From Davidsoniella eucalypti (lineage: Eukaryota; Ascomycota; Sordariomycetes; Microascales; Ceratocystidaceae): DNA of 64,000 nucleotides. Positions 1 through 8,605 of this stretch are shown here, piece after piece. The notes below the pieces were generated by a model that made no database searches, was not told the DNA's origin, and saw only the letters and a list, made by a program, of their open reading frames with translations. The stretch's first letter is position 1. Each line of letters begins with the position of its first letter. Made by a program: the position numbers and the translations under genes. The stretch is from assembly GCA_004009845.1 (NCBI GenBank), contig RMBW01000049.1:1-64000 (forward strand), in the 5' to 3' direction.

Positions 1-30
1 GCCCCAGAACAGAAATAGCAAGCCAGACAT
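1..30 (-). CDS. Gag of element A', first 10 codons only
   Basis: The ATG is at 30-28 on the minus strand. The visible start MSGLLFLFWG resembles the start of the element D gag (MSDLIFLFLV), and both ATGs follow the same gtcacc context. Like the D and B gags it opens with a hydrophobic stretch. Everything after codon 10 is outside the window, so integrity cannot be judged. Confidence 0.6.
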   Translation of the reverse strand, partial: MSGLLFLFWG

Positions 31-54
31 GGTGACTTGGACGTGTGCGAGAAG

Positions 55-329
55 CGGGCGAGCGGACGGATAAGCAGGTGCAATAGGGCAAGCAAACGGC
101 TTGGACAGGACGAATAAAGGCAAGCAAACGGCTTGGACAAAGGGAGAAATCAAGCGGTCGGCTTGTACAGGAAAAGTGGCAAGCGGGCGGCTTGGACAGG
201 AAGAGAGGCAAGCGGACGGCTTGGACAACAGAGAGGGCAAGCGGACGGCTTGGACGGAAGAGAGGGCAAGCAGACGGCTTGGACAGAAAAGAGGGCAAGC
301 AGACGGCTTGGACAACAAAAACTTAAGAG
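55..329 (-). repeat. Leader tandem repeat, about 9 units of ~29 bp
   Basis: Units on the plus strand follow the pattern gcaagcggacggcttggaca plus about nine variable bases. The unit length is not a multiple of three. The array lies between the PBS and the gag start of element A', so it is untranslated leader. A diverged version occupies the same place in element D (7330-7528). Confidence 0.85.
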
Positions 330-331
330 TT

Positions 332-342
332 ATCGGTCTCAA
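332..342 (-). promoter_or_regulatory. Self-priming primer-binding site of element A'
   Basis: In element orientation this is TTGAGACCGAT, two bases after the LTR end. It is the exact reverse complement of ATCGGTCTCAA inside the adjacent LTR (408 to 398). In Tf1-type chromoviruses the first 11 nt of the transcript fold back onto a PBS in this position. No tRNA 3'-end match is needed. The assignment as PBS is inference from position, length and complementarity. Confidence 0.7.
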
Positions 343-344
343 AA

Positions 345-523
345 TGAGACGATATACGAGGATTTGCGAGGAAAAATGGTCGTAAAGATGAATTGAATTG
401 AGACCGATGAGGGAGAAAGAGAAACTAAGACTAAACTACGAGGGAATCGGTCCCTATTTATGTCAAAGTCGAGTAGGGCCAAGGCATGACTTGGCCAATA
501 CTGATGGGCCTTAGACCCTTACA
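345..523 (-). repeat. 5' LTR of element A' (179 bp)
   Basis: In element orientation the LTR starts TGTAAGGGTC and ends TATCGTCTCA, giving the usual TG...CA ends. It contains the TATA-like word ATAAATAG and, 47 nt further on, the 11-mer ATCGGTCTCAA (408 to 398). Near-identical copies are at 5726-5904 and 6700-6878. Confidence 0.92.
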
Positions 524-1703
524 GTTGGTCCCTAGGCGAGTGAAACCTCTGGAAGTCGACGAGGAATTTCTCGTTGAGCTCGTGCTTCCATGTGGTGTAG
601 TCGAACGATCCGTCGAATTTGCGCACAGCGTCTAGGACGTCCTTACGGCGAGAGATGGAGTCTTCGCGGTTGGGGAGAATGGTAATGCCGCCAGCTAGGG
701 GCGTTGATGTGGGCGTCGTGGAGGGTGCGTGAGTTTGAGCGGAGGTAGGAGCGTTACGGGTAGGGGCGGCTATTTTGAGGCCATGACGTTCTAGGGTTTC
801 AGCGAGAGCCGCTAGTTCTTCTTCCATATCGTATTCATCCTTGATAACCGGTGGCTGGACAGGTTTCTTTGGTGTGAGGAAGGAGGTGATGTCTGTGGCA
901 ATGTCGTTGAGGAGCTCATAGAGCTTGTCTAGTTGGCCGAGTTCAGGGGCGTTCTCCTTGAGTAGGGTTTGGAGGGCGATCAACTGAATTTCCGCGATGT
1001 TTAGGTTCTCGTGGAATTGGAAGGCCCAGCGGCCTTTCTTGAAGGTGATCCAGTCCACCGGGTCCCTGGAGGCTGCTTGGAGTTTGCCTTGGTAGACCTG
1101 TGTGAGATAGTCGAGTGTACGTGTTGCCTCGGTGGAGTAGACCTTGGCGCGTGGGCGTCCGCAGATCGAGGTGCGCAGGGGAGCGGGCCTAGGCTGGGGG
1201 CCTATCTCTGGCTGGTGGAGGAAGGAGTCCATGTTGTCATCGATGGTGTCCGAGCCAAACCCTAGTATGTGGGGGTTGGTCAGGGCGCGGACTGTGAGGA
1301 TCTGTGCGCTTCGGGTGGACCGGATCCTAGTGGGCATGGGTGCAATGTGGCCAATGATGCCAGATGCGAAGGTCATGCAGTGAAGGTGGCTGTGGAAGTG
1401 CGAAGCGTGGGACAAGATAAGAGGACCAGCAGGGAAGGGGCCAAGTAGTTTGGCTAGGCGGGGACGCTCGGAGCGCTTGAAGAGGGAGAGGTAGCACCAG
1501 CCGGAGCGAGTCCACAGGCGTTTCTGCGAGTGAAAGGGGGTGGGGACGTGCTTGGCTTTGAAGGCCTGGATGAGGCGTAGCGTAGAGTCCGCTAGGAAGA
1601 TAAAGATGATAGGGCCTAAAAAGAGGAAGGCTAGTGAATCGGTGAGGCCGTAAAAGAGGCCGAGGGCAATCTCCCAGACATGGAGAAGGATAGTGTGCAT
1701 CAT
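519..1703 (-). pseudogene. Gag of element B, 3'-truncated by LTR insertion
   Basis: The frame of 394 codons starts at ATG 1703 and stops only because it enters the A' LTR. Residues ~5-40 are strongly hydrophobic, predicting one membrane segment. Residues ~62-130 hold a module shared with the element D gag: GWCYLSLFKRSERPRLA, then ILSH..HFHSHL and GHI. Residues ~130-335 are low-complexity and acidic. The end (about 365-390) reads KFDGSFDYTTWKHELNEKF, the opening of a retroelement capsid domain (F.G....Y..W). The capsid and nucleocapsid parts are missing. Retroelement gags normally lack a membrane helix, so the N-terminus is unusual. The gag identity rests on the capsid-start motif and on position after LTR and leader. 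Confidence 0.75.
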
Positions 1704-1758
1704 GGTGCAGAAATTGGATAAGTGCGGAAGAAACGTCGCGTTAATTTATGGATAAAGT

Positions 1759-1889
1759 GTCAAGTGAGGTGAGGACGCTGCACTGAAAATATGATAAAAG
1801 GTTGAGTGAGGTATGGACGCTGCACTAGATAGTAAGGATAAAAAGGGTCAAGTGAGGTATGGACGCTGCACGGGATAGTAAAGTAATAA
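1759..1889 (-). repeat. Leader tandem repeat of element B, 3 units of 42-46 bp
   Basis: Plus-strand units begin gtcaagtgaggt, gttgagtgaggt and gtcaagtgaggt at 1759, 1801 and 1847, each followed by gaggacgctgcac or tatggacgctgcac. The array is in the untranslated leader between PBS and gag, as in A' and D, but its sequence is unrelated to theirs. Confidence 0.85.
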
Positions 1890-1902
1890 GTAAAAGCTGT
1901 AG

Positions 1903-1913
1903 ATCGGTATCAA
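1903..1913 (-). promoter_or_regulatory. Self-priming primer-binding site of element B
   Basis: In element orientation this is TTGATACCGAT, two bases after the LTR end. It is exactly complementary to ATCGGTATCAA inside the same LTR (1978 to 1968). Compared with family A one base has changed in the LTR (C to A) and its partner has changed here (G to T). That compensating change supports real pairing. Confidence 0.72.
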
Positions 1914-1915
1914 AA

Positions 1916-2093
1916 TGACACGAACTAGGTGAGGCAGTGGCAAGCAATCTAGTAGAAAGGACTTCGATTGATACCGATGAAGGAGAAAGACTAATATCTG
2001 TTGGAATACGGCGGGAATAGGTCCCTATTTATAGCCGTTTATCTGGCTAGGTAAATACCTAGACAAATACCAACTGGGCCTTAGCCCGTGACA
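1916..2093 (-). repeat. 5' LTR of element B (178 bp, family B)
   Basis: In element orientation it starts TGTCACGGGC and ends TTCGTGTCA. It shares the layout of family A: a U3 hairpin, the TATA-like word followed by GGGACC.ATTCCC, and the 11-mer that pairs with the PBS. Much of the rest is different sequence. Plus-strand pol of element C resumes immediately after it at 2094. Confidence 0.88.
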
Positions 2094-5000
2094 ACGAGGA
2101 CATTTGGGCCTACGTCGTCCCCGGCCAAACCGAAGACTTAATACTCGGTCAACGCTGGCTGATTAATCACGACGTGCATCTACACCCGCGCTCTGGACAA
2201 ATCGAAGTCACCACGGCCGAAGAACTAACGCCTGAAGAGTTCCATAAACTCTGTGACAATGATGACGCCGCTGTATTCCGCATCACGCTAGAAGACGTCA
2301 ACAGGGCGCTGGAACAGAAGGAACAGGAAAGACCGCCCTTACCCGAGTGGCTGCAACCGGTAGCGTCCGCGTTTGAAGCCAAAGCCTCCAAGGACCTCCC
2401 GCCACATCGGCCTGGAGTAGACCTGAAGATTGAACTGTTAGAAGGGAAAACGTTACCTGTGCAATCGCTCTACCCGCTGTCGCGCGCTGAACTGTTGGTG
2501 ATGCAAAAGACCTTGACTGAACTACTGGGGACAAAATGGATAAAGGATACGAAATCTGAAGTGGGCTCCCCCGTCCTATTTGTAAAGAAACCTGGAGGTG
2601 GAATTCGCTTCTGTGTGGACTACCGCGCAGTCAATGCCATCTCCAAGAAGGACTCTTACCCACTGCCCCTTATCCATGACACCCTTCGGCAAATCTCGGC
2701 TGCTAAATGGGTCTCCAAGGTCGACGTTATTGCCGCATTTCATCGTATTCGGATTGCCCCTGGTTCTGAGGAGTTAACCGCCTTTCGGACTCCCCTAGGG
2801 GCCTTTGAATGGAACGTGATCCCTTTCGGTTTGACTAATGCCCCTGCTGCTTTCCAGCGTTACATCAATTCGGTCCTTCGAAAATGGCTAGGCATCAGCT
2901 GCAGCGCCTACATCGACGATGTGGACATCTACTCCAGTGGTACTGAAGAGGAGCACAGGAAGTTAGTTCTCGAAATTGTCCACGCACTCGATCTCGCCGG
3001 CCTGCAACTCGACCTCCGCAAGTGCCAGTTCCTAGCTAAGGAAATCAAGTTCCTCGGCTTCATCGTTGGCCCAGGTATTGGTATCAAGGCAGACCCTGAG
3101 AAAACCCTTGCGATTCGCAACTGGAATTCTCCCACAACTTTGAAAGGTCTACGTGGTTTCATCGGCTTTGTCAACTTCTATCGAGACTTTGTGCCTCGAC
3201 TGTCCGAAATAATAGCGCCGATGGTAGGGTTAACCAAGAAGGATACCCCCTTTGTCTGGTCCGACGCATGTGCGCACGCTTTCGCCGAGGTTAAGAGAGC
3301 CTTCCTCACTCCCCCTGTTTTGACCCCCTTTGACCCGCTGAGAGAAACGGTATTGACCGCGGACTCATCCGGTTACGCCCTGGGAGCAGAATTGTCTCAA
3401 CGAGGAGACGATGGTCTCATGCATCCCATTGCCTTCCTTTCTCGCAAACTCACACCCCCCGAAGCCAACTACCCCATTCACGACAAGGAGATGTTGGCCA
3501 TCTACTGGTCCATTCGCGAATGGCGCCATTTCCTCCTAGGGGTCGACTTTGTGGTGTGGACTGATCACCGGAACTTGGAATACTTTCAGACCAAGAGAAC
3601 GTTGGCTGAGAGACAGCGCCGCTGGGGATATGAGCTTTCGGACTTTAGTTTCTGCCTACGCCACCGCCCAGGTACTGAGCAAGTTGTGCCAGATGCCCTG
3701 TCTAGAAGGGACCAGGACATGCCAGCCAACGAAAATGACGACAGGCTGGCTAGTCGCTTCCACCAACTCCTTGAGAAGAGTGAGTCAAGCAACGACCTGG
3801 TGGTAATCGGCGCAGTTTGGGCTCAGGAGCCTGACAAGGACGCGCCGACTGACGATAACGCAACTAGAGAAGTAGTACCATCCCCTTTCGCTGACCCCGA
3901 GATGACTGACCTATGGAACCAAGCCCTTGCCAATAATAACCGCTGGTGGCTGGCTCGTAAATCAGTACGAGATGAAGCTCGCTCGTTCCCCGCCGACTGG
4001 GGTCTGCAATGGCAGATGAGTGAGTGTAAGGTTGACCAAGACGGACTGCTGCGCTGGCGTGATAGACTTTGGGTCCCATACTACGAACCCCTGAGAACCA
4101 AGATCATCCAGCAGACTCACGACTCTACTCTGGCCGGACACCCAGGAAGAGCAATCACTCGTGATCTTGTATCGCGCGAGTATGCCTGGCCTGGCTTGAC
4201 TAACGACGTCCGACAATTCGTGTCCAACTGCTCCTCTTGCGGCAAGAGCAAGATCTGGCGAGAGCAAAAGCGCGGTCTATTGAAACCTCTGCCAGTACCG
4301 TCTAGACCCTGGGCCGAACTAGCAATGGACTTTATTGGCCCACTACCTACCTCTTCAGGCTATACTTCCATTCTGGGTGTCACCGACCGCCTGTCTAAGT
4401 CCCAGATCCTGATCCCCATGTCGTCTACAACCGCACAAGCCACCGCTGAAGCCTTGCTAATCCATGTTTTCTCGCACCACGGTTTTCCTCAAGCAATCGT
4501 CTCCGACAGAGGGCCTCAATTTGCTCAATTATTCTGGGGAGAAGTATGTCGCCGGTTCGGCATTCAGCGTCGCCTGTCCACAGCGTTCCATCCTCAGACG
4601 GATGGCAGCCAAGAACGCAGTAATCAGGAGATTGAGACATACCTTCGCAATTTCTGTTCCTTCGCCCAGGACGACTGGGCCTCCTTGCTGCCCCAAGCAC
4701 AACTCGCCCTAAACAACAGGATCTCTTCCGCTACAGGCCTCTCTCCTTTCTTCATGACCCACGGTTTTAACGTCGACATTATCGAACCATCTGTACAAGG
4801 GCCCCCAGCCTCGAATAAGTCTCCAGTGCGCGGGGCCCAGGATTGGTTAGCAAAGCTAAGTGATGCCACCCAGTTCGCTATTGTCGCCATGGCGGCCGCC
4901 CAAGAACACCAGGAGAACAGTGCTAACCGTCTTCGCCAGCCCTCTGAAAGTTTCAAAGTAGGAGACCTAGTTTACCTAAACACGAAGCACCTGACTACGG

Positions 5001-5437
5001 AAAGGCCTTCAAAGAAGCTAGACTGGCTAGCTAGACGGTACACTGTCCTGGAAGTTGTAGGCAGCCATAACGTTCGCCTGAACGTACCCTCGGATATTCA
5101 CCCAGTCTTCCATGTGAGTCTCATCCGACGCGCCCCAAACAACCCCTTGCCATCTCAGGAGATTCAGGACGATGAGCCTGTCGCAATCACGGCTAGGGAA
5201 GCGCTTGAGGACCCATCATTGGAGGCTGGTGAGTACAGGGTGGAGGCAATATTGAAACAGCGCACTTCCCGAGGTCACAAGCAAGCCCTCGTCAAATGGC
5301 TAGGCTACCAAGATGCGACGTGGGAACCCCTGGAACATGTGGAAGACACTGTTGCCTGGCGCATCTTCACGGAGAAAACCAAGAAGAACTGGGATGTCAC
5401 CGTCCAGTCTCTGTACTCTGCCTGGTTATTGTCGTAG
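2094..5437 (+). pseudogene. pol: Chromovirus pol of element C (5'-truncated by element B)
   Basis: Ty3/gypsy polyprotein, 1087 codons from the first internal ATG at 2174 and open back to the LTR junction at 2094. Numbering from 2174: before residue 1 is the protease C-terminus (ILGQRW), so the DSG part is lost. Reverse transcriptase spans ~95-290 with FVKKPGGG and the catalytic AYIDDVDI (~245). RNase H spans ~390-500 with LTADSSGYALGA and TDHRNLEYF. Then come the integrase zinc finger H-H-C-C (~647-690) and the integrase core with D719, D777 and E813 (D,D-35-E). A C-terminal chromodomain is at ~1020-1070 (YRVEAIL, ALVKWLGY, TWEPLEH). No frameshift or internal stop is seen, so this part could be functional. 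A chromodomain makes it a chromovirus; such domains bind histone marks and steer integration. Gag and the protease start would lie left of element B, outside the window. Confidence 0.95.
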
Positions 5438-5725
5438 AGCAAATCCGACAAGGGCTATGGCGTGACCCTCGACACACGCAATCCTCCCCGCTGGAGACTA
5501 TGCCGCAGACCACTGCGCCACGACGACCGCTTGCGCCCCCTGGCGCCTACCGCTTCCGGTATCTTTACCCTGTTTGGAAAGTGTTATTTTTGTTTTATTG
5601 GATTGTTACCATGGCTCATCTTGTTTTCTGTTATTTGTCATATTGCATGGGTTGTTTGAAGGAGTTTTTATGGGTTTTTGTTGTAAAATTAGTAAATTTT
5701 TTCTGCCGGTGGGGGGGGAGACTAT
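5438..5725 (+). other. 3' untranslated part of element C with polypurine tract
   Basis: Non-coding stretch between the pol stop and the 3' LTR. It ends in a purine run rich in G (ggtggggggggag, 5708-5720) followed by actat and the LTR. This is the expected position of the plus-strand primer (polypurine tract). Confidence 0.8.
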
Positions 5726-5904
5726 TGTAAGGGTCTAAGGCCCATCAGTATTGGCCAAGTCATGCCTTGGCCCTACTTGACTTTGACATAAATAGGGACC
5801 GATTCCCTCGTAGTTTAGTCTTAGTTTCTCTTTCTCCCTCATCGGTCTCAATTCAATTCATCTTTACGACCATTTTTCCTCGCAAATCCTCGTATATCGT
5901 CTCA
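5726..5904 (+). repeat. 3' LTR of element C (179 bp)
   Basis: Starts TGTAAGGGTC, ends TATCGTCTCA, and follows a polypurine tract. It differs from the solo LTR at 6700 by two bases. Right of it, from 5905, the interrupted minus-strand gag of element D begins, so C is inserted in D. The 11-mer ATCGGTCTCAA is at 5841-5851. Confidence 0.92.
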
Positions 5905-7262
5905 CCCGGTCTCCTTGGGCGGATTTGTAGAAAGCAATGCGCGCGTTAGTGAGCCGTTCGCGCGACCGGAACATATCATCAAGCTTCTCCAGCAGCAGGT
6001 CGTAGGGTCTGGATCGTTGGCAGATAGAGTCGAAAAAGACGTTCAACTTGGCTTGTGTGGTTGCGCCTAAGCGGCCGTACAGGTAGACTGCCTTCGAGAG
6101 GTCACCGCCTAGGGCTGCTCCATCGATCAACATCTTGTTCGTTGCCAGCCTTCTCCAGATCTCGTAGTCAGAGTGCAAGCCGCTGAATTCGCTGAGTAGA
6201 GGCTGGACCTGACGGGGTAGGGTTTGGCTGGAAGAGGCGGGTAGTGGCTGAGGAGCAGGGGCAGGCGGTAGCGGAGGAGCGGTAGTATCATGATGCTCTT
6301 TGGCGAACAGCATTTGACCGAGTCGATTCATCATGGACTTCATTTCTACCATATCAGATTGCAGAGAGTCCAGACGGTCAGCTTCACGCGAGGGTTGGCG
6401 ACCGCGGTCAGATTCAGGGTAGGTGTCGCGGGGCCTCATGCTTTCAGCCAGACGAGCCAGGTCAGAGGTATCGGAAGGGTTATCACTTGCATCGTCTTCG
6501 TCATCCAAGGGTAGCGGGTTGCGAGAGGTGGTTACTCGGCTCAAGGTGCGCGCGTGGGTTGTCTCAGTGGAGATTAGTTGCTCAGTGGTTTCCTTGGCCT
6601 TGGAGCGAGTTCTCGTGGGGGTGCGAGGTAGGCCCATGAATGGTGACTTGAGGAGGGAAGGACGGAGCGAGGTGCGTGCAACGCGTTCCTGACGCGTACT
6701 GTAAGGGTCTAAGGCCCATCAGTATTGGCCAAGTCATGCCTTGGCCCTACTCGACTTTGACATAAATAGGGACCGATTCCCTCGTGGTTTAGTCTTAGTT
6801 TCTCTTTCTCCCTCATCGGTCTCAATTCAATTCATCTTTACGACCATTTTTCCTCGCAAATCCTCGTATATCGTCTCACGTACGTGCTTGGCCGATGTGG
6901 ACGTGGCCGACAAAACCGCTGGTGAAGGACAGATGGCCTAAGTGGCTGTGGAAGTGCTGGCTGTGACTGAGGATGTCACGGGAGGCAGGGCAGAAACCTA
7001 GGGTGGCTGCGAGACGGGCACGTTCCTTGCGTTTGAACAGTGCCAAGTAGCACCAGCCTGGTCTACTCCAAGGGCGGTCCTCGGGTAGGCCTACAGCCGA
7101 CAGAGTGTAACCCTCAGGGGGTTCCTGGCTGGGGTCCAAGAGGTGGACGCGGGCCAGGGCGAGATACTGCTTGAGGTCTAGGAAGATTTCGTAGTAGCCG
7201 GCGAGGGCGGAGCAAGTCAGGGAGGCCATAATGACCAGAAACAGGAAGATAAGGTCAGACAT
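5905..7262 (-). pseudogene. Gag of element D, interrupted by solo LTR and element C
   Basis: The frame starts at ATG 7262 (MSDLIFLFLV), runs to 6879, is interrupted by the solo LTR 6700-6878, and continues in the same frame from 6699 to 5905, where element C cuts it. Dropping the LTR and one target-site copy restores phase. The N-terminus is hydrophobic (residues ~2-25). Residues ~70-125 repeat the module of the B gag: GWCYLALFKRKERARLA, ILSHSQHFHSHL, GHVHIG. A charged, Pro-rich middle part contains a heptad-like stretch (DRLDSLQSDMVEMKSMMNRL). The capsid-like domain reads FSGLHSDYEIWRRLATNKM and later LYGRLG. Nucleocapsid and pol lie beyond element C, outside the window. Relationship to other gags is inferred from motifs only. 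Confidence 0.78.
6700..6878 (+). repeat. Solo LTR with perfect 5-bp target duplication
   Basis: The 179-bp LTR of family A is flanked by cgtac on both sides (6695-6699 and 6879-6883). There is no internal retroelement sequence on either side; both flanks are gag of element D. It is therefore a solo LTR left by LTR-LTR recombination after insertion. Confidence 0.93.
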
Positions 7263-7541
7263 GGTGACTAGGGGCGCGAGGGGTATACAAGCGGACGGGT
7301 AGGGGCAAGCCTTTCAGTGAGGGGGCTTGGACAGATGGCAGACTGTTTTTAAGCAGAGTCTGGACGAGATAAGGAGCAAACAGAGACAGTGTTTGGACAG
7401 AGGAGAGGGAAAGCAAGCGGACGGCTTGGACAGAATAGAGGGCAAGCAGACAGCTTGGACAGAAGTAAATACAGCGAGCAGATGCTCGGACAAAGGGGCA
7501 AGCGGATGCTTGGACAAGATAAAGAAGTATCGGTCTCAAAA
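7263..7541 (-). other. Leader of element D with diverged tandem repeats
   Basis: Region between PBS and gag of element D. From about 7330 to 7528 it carries degenerate copies of the same gcaagcgga...cttggacaga unit found in A'. The copies are more diverged than in A', in line with an older insertion. The PBS ATCGGTCTCAA (plus strand) is at 7529-7539. Confidence 0.75.
7529..7539 (-). promoter_or_regulatory. Self-priming primer-binding site of element D
   Basis: TTGAGACCGAT in element orientation, 2 nt after the LTR end. It is complementary to ATCGGTCTCAA at 7606 to 7596 in the LTR, although the surrounding LTR sequence is diverged from the younger copies. Confidence 0.7.
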
Positions 7542-7721
7542 TGAGACGATATACGAGGAGTTGCGATGAAAACTGGTCGTAAAAGAGTAGTTCGATTGAG
7601 ACCGATGAGGGAAAAAGAGAAACTAAGACTAAACTACGAGGGAATCGGTCCCTATTTATGTCAAAGTCAAGTAGGGCCAAGGCATGACTTGGCCAATACT
7701 GATGGGCCTTAGACCCTTACA
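7542..7721 (-). repeat. 5' LTR of element D (180 bp, diverged family A)
   Basis: Starts TGTAAGGGTC at 7721 and ends ATCGTCTCA at 7542 in minus orientation. It has several substitutions and a 1-bp length change against the copies at 345, 5726 and 6700. It marks the right edge of the retroelement nest. Confidence 0.9.
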
Positions 7722-7740
7722 GTAAGTATATTGGCAAAAT

Positions 7741-7793
7741 CTTCATAGCTCTATAACTCCATAAGATAAATGAATTTAAAAAAAAAAAAAAAA
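7741..7793 (+). repeat. Dispersed A-tailed motif, copy 1
   Basis: Reads cttcatagctctataactcc, then ataaga.aaatgaatt and a long A run. It belongs to a family of at least six copies in this window whose core is CTCTATAGCTCCATAAG followed by ATTAATGAATT and an A-rich tail. Confidence 0.75.
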
Positions 7794-7803
7794 GTATACT
7801 GGC

Positions 7804-8605
7804 AGGGCCATTAAATAAGATAGACATCAAATTCTGAGCAAGTTTAGTGCACAATTTTGCTAGGTTTAAGTTACGATTATGATGTAAAGCTTCAGTTAAC
7901 ATCTCAAATGCTACTCCTTACAACCAAAGAGTAGCATGAGCCAAGCTGAAAATATGTACTTAAAGCTATAGCCAGTTTTTTATAGTTCTTTATGGCGGTG
8001 AATTTTGAAATTTAGTGAATAAGATTGGTGCTATGATATAAATGTATGAATGGCATAAAGGCTAACGTCAGCATTAGGGCAGTATAGTTAATTAATAGGC
8101 CAGTGTGTTTTGTGAATCAAGGTAGACAATTAGGTTATAGAGATTGTATGAAATATAGATTGTTTGGTTGTGATGTGATTTTTTTGATTCATTAATCTTA
8201 TGTAGCTATAGAGGGATGCGGATTATGTTGTGATATGATATAGTTGGTTGAGTTTAGAAATCAAATTGAAAAGAGTATCATTTGATAGGGCTATTACAGA
8301 ATAGATGTTGTATGAGTATAAAAGCAAGAGACTTGTAAAATCATAGTTAATTTAACAATAGAAAATAAGATAACTAGAATAATTTAATTAAGAAGAAAGG
8401 TATGCTGATGTAAGTACATTGATTGGACCATTAAATAAGACAAACATCAAATTTTGAGCAAATTTAGGGTTAAGTCACGATGATGATGTAAAGCTTCAAT
8501 TAGCATCTCAAATATTAGTTCTTACAAGCAAAGAGTAGCATTAGCAAAGCTAGAAATATTTACTTCAAAAGCTATAACCAAATTTTTTATAGCTCAAATA
8601 GGGGC
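7804..8605 (+). repeat. Diverged direct repeat pair (~185 bp each)
   Basis: Copy 1 at 7804-7990 and copy 2 at 8424-8605 share long phrases such as ccattaaataaga, gatgatgtaaagcttca, gcatctcaaat and caaagagtagcat. Many differences are C/T or G/A transitions, as after repeat-induced point mutation. The ~430 bp between them includes one of the small A-tailed motifs. Confidence 0.7.
8178..8217 (-). repeat. Dispersed A-tailed motif, copy 2
   Basis: Minus-strand copy. On the plus strand: T-run, gattcattaatcttatg, tagctatagaggg. It has the same core and the same A-tail end as copy 1. Confidence 0.65.

Larger units (their letters stand above)
1..523 (-). mobile_element. Ty3/gypsy element A' (left part outside window)
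   Basis: Read on the minus strand, this is the 5' end of an LTR retrotransposon: LTR (523 to 345), a 2-nt gap, an 11-nt primer-binding sequence (342 to 332), a leader with 29-bp tandem repeats, and a gag start codon at 30. The rest lies beyond the left edge. It is inserted in the gag gene of element B, because the B reading frame runs straight into the LTR at 523/524. Its LTR differs by only one base from each of the LTRs at 5726 and 6700, so the insertion looks recent. The order of parts is seen directly; the age is inferred. Confidence 0.85.
524..2093 (-). mobile_element. Ty3/gypsy element B, truncated by element A'
   Basis: Minus-strand order: LTR of a second family (2093 to 1916), 2-nt gap, primer-binding sequence (1913 to 1903), leader with ~44-bp tandem repeats, then a gag frame from 1703 that is cut at 524 by the A' LTR. 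Element B itself lies inside the protease-coding part of the plus-strand pol of element C, which resumes at base 2094 in frame. So B is younger than C and older than A'. Confidence 0.8.

Noticed and set aside
101..396. Open frames across the 29-bp repeats (plus strand)
   Set aside because: They run through untranslated leader repeats and the LTR of a minus-strand element; unit length is not a multiple of three.
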